From Balanoglossus misakiensis (taxonomy: Eukaryota; Hemichordata): a stretch of 64,000 bases of DNA. The position numbers and the translations under genes were made by a program. The notes under the pieces were generated by a model, which had not been told where the DNA came from, did no database searches, and saw only the letters and a list, made by a program, of their open reading frames with translations. This document shows, in pieces, positions 12,897-24,168 of this stretch (the stretch's first letter is position 1; each line of letters starts with the position of its first letter). The stretch lies in the NCBI GenBank assembly GCA_040954595.2, contig CM082591.2, positions 2,976,001-3,040,000 of the forward strand. Direction: 5' to 3'.

Positions 12897-13478
12897 TTCT
12901 GAGAAGTTCACATGGAGCATCAAAAAACTAGGTGCCTGTGTCTAATCTGTTTCAAAGTACACCTGTGGCCAGGATTTAGATAAATGACACTTAAAGACCA
13001 TTTACATTTCAGTTTTCACTTTTTATTTTAGACCAGTGTAAATCTGACCTGCATTGTATACTGTATTTTTACATTTCTGAGAAGTTCACATGGAGCATCA
13101 AAAAACTAGGTGCCTGTGTCTAATCTGTTTCAAAGTACACCTGTGGCCAGGATTTAGATAAATGACACTTAAAGACCATTTACATTTCAGTTTTCACTTT
13201 TTATTTTAGACCAGTGTAAATCTGACCTGCATTGTATACTGTATTTTTACATTTCTGAGAAGTTCACATGGAGCATCAAAAAACTAGGTGCCTGTGTCTA
13301 ATCTGTTTCAAAGTACACCTGTGGCCAGGATTTAGATAAATGACACTTAAAGACCATTTACATTTCAGTTTTCACTTTTTATTTTAGACCAGTGTAAATC
13401 TGACCTGCATTGTATACTGTATTTTTACATTTCTGAGAAGTTCACATGGAGCATCAAAAAACTAGGTGCCTGTGTCTT
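12897..13478 (+). repeat. 178-bp tandem repeat, ~3.3 copies
   Basis: Units begin TTCTGAGAAGTTCACATGG at 12897, 13075, 13253 and 13431, exactly 178 bp apart; the fourth breaks off near 13478. Copies look almost identical. The array fills the gap between the stop of the zinc-finger gene (12838) and the stop of the convergent transposase (13626). Each full unit has TTTATT (first at 13022-13027), a minus-strand AATAAA that could end the transposase transcript. Confidence 0.95.
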
Positions 13479-13625
13479 TTTAATGTGTACATAGACAGCA
13501 TTTTTTGAAATTAAACGCTTCATTGCTATTTTTGACAGTGGTAAACTGACTTCTATTGTTTCATTCAAAGACCTGACAAGTTCCCAAACTAGACACTGTG
13601 CCCTGTACAAGGTACTTGATAGAGT

Positions 13626-16600
13626 CTATTTCCTGTGGCGTTTTGGTAATGGTAAATCAAAACCATTTGTGTGTTCCTCTCTACCAAGGTTCCGTCCAGT
13701 GTTTCCTGTCAAGCACTGCAGTTGATTGGACCTCTGCAGCCGAATCACGTTCTCCTGGTAGCCAAACTGCTGAACTGTTGGGTCATTATTTGCCCCACCT
13801 CTTTGTCTGTGTTTGCTGAAGTGTTGTTCCAGGGAGTCTTGACAGAATCGTTCACTCAAAATAAATTCTACCCCTTCAGTCAAAAGAAATCTGCACACCT
13901 CAACAAAAGACTTGACTGTAACAAAAAAAAAGAAGTTATCTTAAATCAAGTTTTGTTTGATGAAATGAGGCACAATAAGTTAATTACTTGATTTGCACCA
14001 TCACTTGCATGGGGATTTGATGTTTAATGGAAAACAAACTGTTTGAATGGGGCATCAATGCTTTGATTTATACTGAAGTCTGTTTACAAATTATAATTCT
14101 AATAAAACTTGTGTATATATTAAGTATCCTGGGTGTGTTTTGTTCATCCACTTAAACATATGCCATCCAAATGTTTAAAGGGTGCCTATAACAAAGAATT
14201 TAGTGTGGTCTTGTAGAAAAGAATGGAGGTTGTGATAAAAATTGCGATGAGTTTATAACATTGTTCATCCACGGCACCAAACTTCAAGACAACACATATA
14301 ATACAACATTGCTATTTTCATCACTCACCTGACATTGTCAATCCCTGAAGAGTTTGTCTACTCAGACACATGGCACCCATCTGCTTCTTTGTGAATGTTC
14401 CTGGTCTCCTCTCTACTGACTCTTTCCATTCAGTAAAGTATGCAAGGAAATCATTCTCCAACCACTGCAATGAAAATTTATACAGTCCAGTTAGAAAAAT
14501 CGCTAAAATACATCAGTGTTTCTGAGAGCCAGGCTGTTGGTAAAAGAGTCAAAGGAGTGAAACTAGCCGAAATGGGATGTTCATCTTATTCACAGTCAGT
14601 GTGAAAGAGAGCTCCCCCAAAAAAGCTTGCAAAGCAATCATGAACAGGGGAATTATGTAATTAAAAAATGATTCATGAGCCTGTGAATGAATGTTTATTC
14701 TGCAAAACAAGAAATAATTGAAATAATATTTTACCAATGGAGATAAGCAGACTTTTAAAATGTAAAAAATCTCTTTGTATGCAATAGTAGATAAGTAACA
14801 CACACATGACAGATAATGACTGAATCACAGACTAAAAAACCCACACAAAATCTTATCTTACTGTGAGTCTGGGATCTGCAACATCTGTATATGGTGCCAA
14901 ATCAGGCTTCATCTTCTTGTGTGATTCCCTCAAACTTCTGACGTTAAGACAGTCAAAAAAACGGTCCATCATTCGTACAAATTGAACAGTTCCTCCAGCT
15001 TCTGGTGGCCCATACATTTCTATTGCATTTGCAACTGTTTGACTGAGCACCTGCACGTGACAAAATAAACAATGTGTTGTTGTATGTCAAGTCATGAAAT
15101 CCACATTTGGACAGCACAACTTTACAATGATTTTGCATATTCTTGAGATAATTTAACCTACCTGAGCTGCCAGATTCACTCTCATGATTGAGAATGATGT
15201 TAAATGGATATGTTCCCATCCTATCTTGTTAACCAGATGTATGGGTCTATCTTGGTCTCTGGTAACAAGGTCTGACAGGTGCCTCCACAGAATTGGCTGT
15301 CCGTTGTTCTAGACATTAAGAAAAGAAAAGAAATGACTGTAAATGGTTTACTTATAGAAGTATTTAGAAAATTCATCACACTTGGTTAGACATCAAGTTA
15401 TGTTGTGTGAGTGTACTCATCAGTTCAATCACATGTGCTACTCAACATGTACATGTACTATCAATATCTACACAAATACTACTGAGGAGGCCATGAGTGA
15501 AACATTTCCATGCTACATGTAATAACATTCAAACTGGCTGAATCTCAAATGAATTCCACTTTTTTTTTCATTTTGTGGACTTTCTCACTTACCCATAGGC
15601 TACGAGTTCTAGTGTGTGCCTCAGAGTTAGCCCAGCAATTCCTGGTAGTTTTCACCAAGTGTGGCACATCCGAGAAGAAGTAGATAAATCTCCTATCAAG
15701 GCTTAAGGGATTGATAGCTTTGTGGATGATGAAATCATTGGGCACGCCTGGTGTTCTGTGTAGCTTGTAAAACCTGCGGTTTGGTGTTGCTCCATCACTT
15801 GTTGAGGCAATAACCTTCAAACCGCATGAAACTTCCAAGTAACAAATTGCCTCCCAGATGATAGAAAACAATTCATCTGATCGTGTACCATTTGTTGGAT
15901 AATATGCCACACAGTATTTCATATCTGTTGCAACACCGCGGACCATGAGGGCAAGTACGTGGGTTGCTAGATCTGGTTTAGGACTGCAATTTCTTGTCTG
16001 CTCACTGCACCATTTTTCATACTGTTCAAGTTCTTGATTGACACTTCCAAGATTAACATAGCCAATAAGCTCCCCAGTTGTTTTGTCGTAAACAAGTTGA
16101 CTCTTCAATTTCATTTCATCATGGAGCAGCACGACATATCTCTTGTGGTCAGGCAGGCTTTTCACATCATACTCTGAAACCAGGCTTTCTAGAACATGTT
16201 CATTTACACCTGTTTCTGGTTTGATGTAATTTGTATAGTCACGTAAAGTCCGCTGGCTTGGCAAGGTTACAAAGCCTGAAGAACGCATTGCTTCATAGCC
16301 CGAGGATGACTGCAATTTCAATGCCAAGCACCATCTTATGATAGCAGGGTGCCATCTCATCCCACGCAGATTACTGCTGTTTGCTTTACATTGCTCCTCC
16401 CAGAAAATTCTTTTGAAAGAGCCTTCTGGGAACTCAGACAGTACTTTGGCATTTGACTCCTTCATTATGTCCTGAAAATCTTTACTTTCAGATGTCTTCA
16501 ACTGAAGTCCGTTAGTTTCTATGTTGTTCTTCAAACACTGCCGTAATTTCGCCCTCAGGTTATCATTCTCTGACTGTATGTTGCGGTTCCTTTCAACAAT

Positions 16601-17410
16601 TTCTGCTTTACTGAGGAAACGATAATTAACTTTACTGTCTGATGATGTTCTGTCAACTTCCTTCAAATCTCCACTGATCCTTCGTGAAACTGCTCTCCTC
16701 AAACTGTCTCTACTTTTTGAGCAAGAATCGCATCGTATCTTCTTATCTTCGGTGAAGAATGTGCAGCCACCACTTCTGACCGTTCTGGAGTATGAAATGC
16801 CAAACTTACTGACGCCAGCATAATAGGGCTCCAGGTAAGTTGGGCTTGAATCGCCTTCAGCAGAGGGTGAGCTGTGTGGCTTTCCTAATGTGCCACCCCT
16901 TTCCTCAATCAAAGAAGTAAAGTCATCTTCGTAGTTCCCGGCACAGATGTCAAGGGATGACAGAACTGTAAATATTTCTTTCACAGTCTCTACGTCATGT
17001 ACATGTGATGGAAAATTACGTAGTTGCGGTAGTTCATTGGAAAGCTGTCTTCCATGAATAACCATAGTCCAGGTTAATGTCCTTTCAAAAATCAAGCACC
17101 TCTTTACTATAGGTTGTTTATCAATACCAGGTAACAACTGCTGAACCATGATTTTCTCGTCTACCTCTGCACAACACCATCCATCTCGCTGCTTTTCACT
17201 TGCAATCTTTGTCAGCTCATTACTAATAGCTCTTCTTTCCCTCATAACAGTGGAGAGTTTCTCATTCTTCTCTTTTTCTTCTAGTAACCGTGCTTGAACT
17301 AACAGTTGCTCTTCAATCTTTTTACGTTTCTCCTTGGCAAATTTCTTTGATGCCAAAATTTTCTTGTATTGACCTTTTCTTTTGGAGAGTTTTCCCATTT
17401 TGAACGGCAT
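13626..17410 (-). CDS. P-element-type transposase
   Basis: Exons are 17437-15593, 15308-15162, 15050-14862, 14464-14329 and 13915-13626, giving 859 aa from ATG 17410. The frame stays open through the acceptor at 17437 and could join in phase to 18437-18249, giving 931 aa. A basic coiled coil (~9-60) comes first, then a Cys pair (C227, C230) and a second coiled coil (~265-300). The P-type helical block follows (GMRWHPAIIRWCLALKL, LPSQRTLRDYTNYI, ~350-396). The RNase H-like core has D431 (LLHDEMKLKSQLVYD) and D539 (STSDG), with SDVPHLVKTTRN at ~580. The C-terminal exons have the family blocks HLTSFSIMRVNLAAQ, MDRFFDCLNVRS, ILSERFCQDSLEQHFSKHR and DPTVQQFGY. No THAP C2CH finger is visible in any exon found. 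All key blocks are uninterrupted, so it may be active. Confidence 0.9.
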
Positions 17411-18248
17411 GCTTACTCGTTGGTTGCAAAGACTATCCTAGAGGAAAACAGAACAGAAACTAGATAAAGTTTGATGTCACAACACATTTATGACAATTTT
17501 GAACTTTCAAGGACGTGGTGAAGCCATACAATATTTGTCTTGAATCAAACCCTAGAGATTCGATGCGAACCAAAACAAACAAGATGGCCGCCATACATCA
17601 ATGTTACTACGGTTATCGAAATGCGTATGAAATCTCGACGAAATATGCCACATGGAATTAACGAAATAGCCCATGCACTACAAAAAGGAGTAAAATATAT
17701 AAATATATTAAAAAATAACAGAAATGCGACCATCAGAGTTGAATTCTAGAGGTTCAAAATTCGACGCCATTTTGAATCTTGGAATAATGTCCTTTTCACG
17801 ACCACTATTTTAATTCACGGCGTTTGGTGCGTTTGCTTCCACTAAACCATATAAAATGTAAATTTCCAAGCCGAAAGATAACAGTCTACCATATGGTAAC
17901 TGATAGAGTAGTAATCAGACGAAATTTTGTTTCGGTGACGGACTTATAGTTAACCAGCCCAAGAAACGTTGATAGAAAATGAAATATTGGAACACTCGGA
18001 ACAGGCAGTGATATCGCGGTTACAGAGTGCCCGAACCCGAACAGACTATGACTGTGCACTCCGTAAGCATATATGGAACTCGTAAAAAAAAAAATGACTA
18101 TGTACTCTTGACGAAAAAGGGCAGTTGAAGGGGTTCAAAAATTAGCTAGGTCATCCAAAGTCGCCATCAGGCTTTTATGATTTAGACATCATAAAACACA
18201 ATCAAGAATTTGACCTCAGAACTGGAAGAATCTGTATGAAATACCCAC

Positions 18249-18437
18249 CTTAGAATAGAAAAGACGTTCACCCAACAGTACGATCTGTTCAAGCGATAAA
18301 ATCCACTTCTCTTGGCTGCAATTTCTGGAATGTGCAGGAACACACCAGAGCGTACCCACGCCACAAACCCAAGCTGTGACGTCATCAACGCGCGTAGCGG
18401 TTCGGACATGGACTCTCCTAGCTAACACCTCGTTCAC
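18249..18437 (-). other. Possible 5' coding exon of the transposase
   Basis: An open frame from ATG 18437 runs 63 codons to a GTGGGT donor (18248-18247), phase 0, the phase required by the acceptor before 17437. The peptide (MNEVLARRVHVRTATRV...) resembles no domain I know; it has several Cys but not the THAP pattern. It may be 5' UTR instead. It contains TGACGTCA (18377-18384). Confidence 0.45.
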
Positions 18438-18895
18438 ACCTTCCGAACAATAGAGTTTCCTAACCGTCTTCTTCTAGTAACCGTGGTAGTGGTAGAGTCG
18501 ACGTCGTGTGCGCGCAAACGATTCATGCCAAACTGCTACATATACACAGTGAATATACGCGCGCGCACAACGAAACCACAAAAGATCGAAACCTCAAAAT
18601 GCGGCAGCAACTGTCACTATTTCCTTAAATACCACAAGGCGGGGAGGCATGAATTGCAATTAAGATAATAAAGAAATTTCGACAATGATACTGTGTTGTG
18701 TGAGTTACATGTGTTTCTATATATAACTACTACTCTTACCCCCCATCAGTGTTTGACCCTCGAAAGCTTACGGACACTACTGCTTTGTTTCAACTAATCC
18801 TTAGCCCTGTGAATATACTCGTACATTGACCTTTTGGGGCGGGATTCTTTTTTGGCGCGCAACCACTAGTACCAGGCCGCAGACCAGGAACTTTT

Positions 18896-19016
18896 TTGGA
18901 AACTTTTTAAAAAATCATACGCCACCGTCTTGATGACTGGCCCCTATTTTAATAATGGTTTCGTCGTTTCGCTGTTTCGTTTCGCTGTTTCGTTGTTTCG
19001 CAAAGTATAACTAGCC
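18896..19016 (-). repeat. Right terminal inverted repeat
   Basis: This is the inverted match of the left end. It carries about 12-14 bp more of the CGAAAC array (GTTTCG units on this strand, 18961-19000), so the arms differ in repeat number. Confidence 0.9.
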
Positions 19017-19024
19017 CCTGTGAC
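19017..19024 (+). repeat. Target site duplication, right (CCTGTGAC)
   Basis: Eight bases directly outside the right inverted repeat are identical to 9727-9734. Both then meet GGCTAG...CTAGCC element ends. Confidence 0.88.
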
Positions 19025-19732
19025 GACAAATTGCTGATAAAAACGAATGCTATGAATTACTGTATTCTGTATGAAACTCTTTATTTGTTTATGATTGACT
19101 GAAGTCTCAAGATTGAACGTCTGGTAAATGCTTCGGTGACACAATTTCAAGGGTATTTGTTTGATTGTTGTCCTATAATCAACCATAATGATCATGCTGT
19201 AACAGAAAAAAATCGGTAAACCAATAATAGACTTTTGGTGAGCGAGTTTATATAGGCCACACTTAGCCTACATTAGTCACCTTATAAACCCAACCAATGA
19301 CGATTAGTCCCGGGGCGGTCCTATACTCTAGGATTGCCCAGGACTAAGTTCGGCATGGCTCTCTACACTCTCTTGGGGTTTAGAGTCATGCTGACGTCAT
19401 AACTTTGAAAATAAAGAACAGATTGACGGCTAATACTTGTGTGGAATTGTGTCTGGTATACTTCTGTGCAGGTGATCACAATGTCATCCATGAAGTAACC
19501 TTTATAATCAGTGTTGATGCTAAGGCATGATTATAGTGTAAAACCAATATTTATATGTCAGACGCTATATTGTTCTGTTCATAGTCTGTGGTTTCCACTG
19601 CATCGGAGTGAAATGAAACCATACATGTAGATGATGTACTTGTTATGTATACGTCTCTTTCGTTTTCTCACTTTTTCTCAGTTCACGGTGTGAATTTCTA
19701 TGTTTTGACCTTCAGCTGTGAAAAACAGGACA

Positions 19733-21510
19733 ATGAATGGAAATCAATGCACAGAGGAAGACTTCAGAATTCCTGATGCACTAGAAGCGTTGTTCCGAAG
19801 TACTGAGCAAACATATGAAGAGTTCATGAGTTCATTTACAACACTGACTGCAGGTAAGGACAGAATTTCTTTTGGACTGACTCGGTTGTGGTTAATGTTG
19901 CTTTGGCATGCTTTGCTTTAGATTTGGGTTTGGACATAGAGACCACTTTCCTGGTTGACATCTTGGCAAAACTATTATTTTCACAGACGATGTTGCTGCA
20001 TACCACCTTCGTGGCGCTGTAGCTGGCAGATCCAACTCTACAAGTGTTCCCACACACGACGCAGCCAACGCAACACCAGTGAATGCAACAGATGAAGAAA
20101 CCAAAATACAAACTGCAGAGCACACAGAAGATTTACAGGAAGAGGTAAGGAAAATGTTATCACTTTTATTATTAAAGCTTGAAATAAATGCTCCAAGAAG
20201 TGCCCCAACTACATGTATTGCGAGTGGTAGTCAATATAAATGGAAGGCTGCTTTCTGTGCCATATCAGTAGCTGCTTTACTTGAAAAATTCTTGCTGAAT
20301 CATCACTTTAAAAAAAAATTAAATTTCTCGATTCAGGTGTTGGAAGAGGGAACCAAAGCACCCCCATTCTTAATGAGAACAGCTAATACAACTGGAGGAA
20401 CTTTGCTGAAGGTAGACTATTTTTTTCACTAGAAGTTATCTGTCAATATGTTATCAGCTATCATGTCTTGTCCTAATGGACCTAAAGAAACATGTGACTT
20501 TTTTTTGCCCTGATCGATAGGTTGACAATTTCGTGGACAACGAGGACAGTGGGAGCTCTAGTGACGAGAGCGATGGGGCAAACAGCGACACTGAAACCGC
20601 ATATCAACCGTCATGTCTGAGTGTAAGCGAGCAGAAAACAGAGACAACGGCCGGAGGCGGGATGGAGACAGAAACAAACTCAGAAAGACAACTTTCAAGA
20701 GTGCAAAGCGAAAATCAGACCTCACCAAGGACTGCATGTGATCGTGAATCCAAAAACTCAGAAAGTTGTGAAGGTATCTCAACAGGGGATGTTACCAGGG
20801 TAACAACTTCGTCACAAAAGAAAGAGTTGAACTCTGACCTTTCATCCCATGCAAATGCAGAGGATGTAGCAGAAACTTTGCACTCTGGGAAATCTGCTGA
20901 GGAGATTACAGAAGAACTGTTGAATGAGGAGAATTCCGGGCAGTACGAAATGATGCCACTGCCGGGAGAAGCAGAAGACATTCCGGAGAGTCCCAAAGAA
21001 CACCAAATCCAAAATCACACACTGTTAGAGATGGCGTGTACTTCAAAATCATCGATACAGACAGCAAATGAAGGCACGGATGTCTTGGAGCAGGTTAGTT
21101 CACATTTAGGGCAACAGCATACTAAGCCCCCCTCCACTAAGCCCTCACCCCCCCCCAAAAAAAAAAATTTGCTGTTCCGATTACATGGTATTCTCAATGA
21201 GCATTTTACATCAGAAAAAAACATAATGTAGACTTGTAGAGGAATGATGTCATAGTTCTCGCGTGATTCATGCGTTTTTCATCTATTTCGCATATCTCTC
21301 ATCGTTATTTTTACTTCCGGGTTTACGAATCTCTAAGTTGAAAGCACTCACAGGCAACCTAAAGTGAATAATTTTCTTTTGCTTTATTTTCAGCCAACAA
21401 GCGACGAAGTCGAGCCATTTTCCCTGGATGAGGAATTTGACTATGATAATGTTATTTTGACTCCAAAATGGGAGACAGGCACTCTTCCTCCGCAGTGGAA
21501 AGAAGGGTAA
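19733..21510 (+). CDS. iftap: Intraflagellar transport-associated protein (C11orf74/NWC family)
   Basis: Exons are 19733-19853, 19987-20144, 20337-20411, 20521-21093 and 21394-21510, totalling 347 aa in frame. IFTAP binds the IFT-A complex and helps tubby-family adaptors deliver GPCRs to cilia. Three family blocks are present in order: [15 protein letters not shown] (24-38), YHLRG after DDVAA, and VDNFVD (119-124), with the diagnostic C-terminal block [17 protein letters not shown] (315-331). The human protein is 221 aa. The extra length here is in exon 4, a 191-residue Ser/Glu/Thr-rich, probably disordered segment. A CTTCAG acceptor at 19715 just before the ATG implies a 5' UTR intron. It starts ~700 bp from the transposon end and is divergent from the transposase. 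Confidence 0.9.
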
Positions 21511-21713
21511 TAGTTTGTGGTGCTTCAGTCATGACTGTGATGGTTCCAATATTGCCTGGTTCGCGAAAGAAGGGAAAAAACAACAACCAGGATTGCTGTA
21601 GCTGAAAACCCAAATTGGAATGGACTTGCAAGGCATATATGCATAGTGCTGTACTTTCACACAACTTCATAGGAAATTTGATATGTAGTACACTGCAAAC
21701 TTTGCAAGGGGAC

Positions 21714-21719
21714 AATAAA
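21714..21719 (+). terminator. Polyadenylation signal AATAAA for iftap
   Basis: AATAAA lies about 200 bp after the iftap stop codon, with no competing copy seen between. Confidence 0.65.
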
Positions 21720-22755
21720 GACTTGTTAGAACATTTTTCTGAACTGTGATGTACTGTAAATATCTAAAAGCTTGATTACTGGCATATTTTCACAGATTAA
21801 AGATTTTAGTTCCATGTTATTGTACTCGTGAGAGATGTTTGTTGGCTTACCATGAAATATATGTGTATAGATGAATTGATGTGTGTGCACTCAGAAATAT
21901 AGCTGCCAGCCCATGTTCTGGTTACAATGATGGTTAACCCAGGAGTGGACATATCAACACAGAAAAAGCTTCTATTGCTGAAAGTGTAAATGTAAGCGGT
22001 ATTGAGCAGTCCTGCTGGACACAGCAACATAAACAACGACAGCGTGTTTTGCAAGGTCGACCTTACCAAGGATCTTCCAGGGGGAATACTCTCGTAGAAC
22101 AACCCTTGGTGTATGCAGCCCGCATACTGGCTTGTGGACGTTGAAATTATCAAGGTTATGGTTAGAATATTTTCAGCATTCAAGTTTTCAAAAATTGTAG
22201 ACCATACAAGAGTCAAATCCGCAGCAGAACGAGTCACAACACAAAGAATAGACACCCGAGAAAACTCGAGTTTACGTCACAGAAAGTGATGAAAAAGTTC
22301 ACTTGTCCCCGCGTGTCCCCGCTTTACTTTCGTGTTTAACAAGAAAAAAAGTACGCGTCAGAAAATAGTCCGCTTCCTTATTTTCACATGACAAGTTCAA
22401 CAGAAATAATTTTGGACTGGAAATAATTATTATGTTTGTGTGAAAGTAAATTATCCAAAATTTTTATCGATTTCTGGAATTTATAGTAATTATACGATAT
22501 TTTCTTTTCGGCGGATCGGTATGTGGTGATTTACGACGTAAAGAAGACACCTGTGCAGACTACAGATGGGACGAGGGCCGCACTTTCATGAACTCTGTGG
22601 ATGGATGTTGTGAACCATGAAAATATCGAGAGTGCTAGGAAGGAATAATTGATTTTACAATAGGAACACTGACAAACTGTCAGCAAAGCTAAAATTTTCT
22701 ATGTTAGGCCAAAATTGTAGGCCTCGATTGCGTAATCTGGTAGCTGGACTTAGAA

Positions 22756-23265
22756 ATGTGTGACCACGTGCGCCGGCGAGGAAGCAAACAACATCATGGA
22801 ATTGTGGATTTTCCCCCAAGTGTTCATCTGGACCTTCCCAGACGAAGGTTTAAACCTTGCATAGGTAAGCTTGTTGTGTTTTCTTCTGCGAGCGCGTTCT
22901 ATCGGAGTCTTTTTTGAGGATAGTGGCAGTCGCGTCAGCGTTAGACCATGCAGGCGACATTTAGCCTTGTTTTTGTCAAATTAAAAATAAAATCGGAGGA
23001 AAATCGTCCGCAGCGCACAGCAGATTCCTCGTGTTGGGCGATTTTGCTCAGCTCAGGTTATTTTTCTCGGCATCCGTTTTCTCGTGTCTCGAAAAAAGTA
23101 GAGTTTTGCGCCGCGCTTGCGATATTTTGAGGTTAAAACCGCGACCGGGACAAACATAAGGAATGAAGACACGATGGCCGTACATCTTTGATTCGCGTTT
23201 TATTTCGAGGTTGAAACCGCGACCAGGACTTTGGCACATGGATTTGGGACGTACGGAGGTAAGTC
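22756..23265 (+). promoter_or_regulatory. CpG-rich stretch with two strong plus-strand splice donors
   Basis: This part of the 21.5-24.1 kb gap is rich in CG. An ATG at 22756 opens 36 codons (MCDHVRRRGSKQHHGIVDF...) up to a GTAAGC donor at 22865. A second donor, GAG|GTAAGT, lies at 23260. A 23-bp motif (GAGGTTAAAACCGCGACCGG and a close copy) recurs at 23129 and 23207. This looks like alternative first exons of a plus-strand transcript, but no downstream plus-strand exon was recognised. The rest of the gap (21720-22755, 23266-24168) shows nothing firm. Confidence 0.3.
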
Positions 23266-24168
23266 AGTTGTATCTGCGCGTTATTTTTTTCATGACCGGA
23301 ATCATAGTATAACGCGGCTTGCACCCAGCGCATGTCCAGGCGAGTGAAACGTTCGATCATATTAAATATAAATGGTTCTTAGAACCGCCCATGTGGTTAT
23401 AAACTTTTGTAGTATTAAACTAACCGCGTATTAATCAGTGAAAGGTTGGATAATCAAATATAATCACAAAGTTATATATACATGTATGCACATAAACTTT
23501 TAATACTTGAGATATGCCTCAAAACCAGCTTTACAAAACACATAGCAGTCTTCACTTCAAAACAATGATGAAGAATATGCTCTGTATAGAAACCATAACG
23601 TTAAAATGTCTTCATGATTAAAGCTTTGGTGTGATATAGTTGTACCTCTGCCGCAGTCAGTGCGGAATACTAGCGGCCGATTTTACCATACGGCAAACTT
23701 GGAAAGGTTCAGTAAAATTGAATAGTGCCACTTGCTATCCCTCTTTTAAGCATGGGTTCTGTTCTGCCCGTGTAAACGAGTGAGTTCGTATTGCACCATT
23801 AGCTGACGTTTCCATGGCAAACATGAAAAGTTTTACTCCCGACTTTACACAATAAGCAAGCGAGCCTTGGCAAATGTGGATTGGTATTTTATGAATGTCA
23901 CGTTCGTTACAAAGTCTCCAGTTTTTATAGAAAGTGCATCGCGAAGGCTAGAAGATGCGGCGCCATGTCGTCTCGAAAACAGGAAACAGAATGTATTCAT
24001 AGATGCAGTTACGTGACTGACCGTTCAGTTTTTTTTCGACTCGAAAGGGGAGGGGGCACGTGTCCACTTCCTTCCCCTCTTACCGCCCTCAACGCCGTCT
24101 ACAGAAAGCACGTCTGTCAGGTGTCTCGTTGTGCCGATTCCACGAGCATGCGTGGAAAGTGACCGTTC

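Larger units (their letters stand above)
9735..19016. mobile_element. Two-gene P-superfamily DNA transposon, 9282 bp
   Basis: The ends are inverted copies starting GGCTAGTTATACTTTGCG. Both are flanked by the same 8 bp, CCTGTGAC (9727-9734 and 19017-19024). An 8-bp target duplication is the known mark of P elements, and the minus-strand gene inside encodes a P-type transposase. The element also holds a plus-strand C2H2 zinc-finger gene. The two genes converge on a 178-bp tandem repeat near the centre. Both reading frames stay open through all their exons, so the copy looks intact and fairly young. Inner inverted blocks at 9948-9973/18868-18892 and 9983-10014/18454-18485 extend the terminal symmetry with unequal spacers. 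Confidence 0.9.

Noticed and set aside
9735-19016. A ProtoRAG-like transposon beside the RAG-locus neighbour gene
   Set aside because: Two convergent genes near IFTAP recall ProtoRAG, but the transposase has P-type blocks (SGYEAMRSSGF, LPSQRTLRDY, HDEMKLKSQLVYD) and the target duplication is 8 bp, not 5 bp.
21806-22255. 149-codon minus-strand open frame after iftap
   Set aside because: Hydrophobic low-information translation with no family motif; it may be a decayed repeat, but nothing supports a gene.
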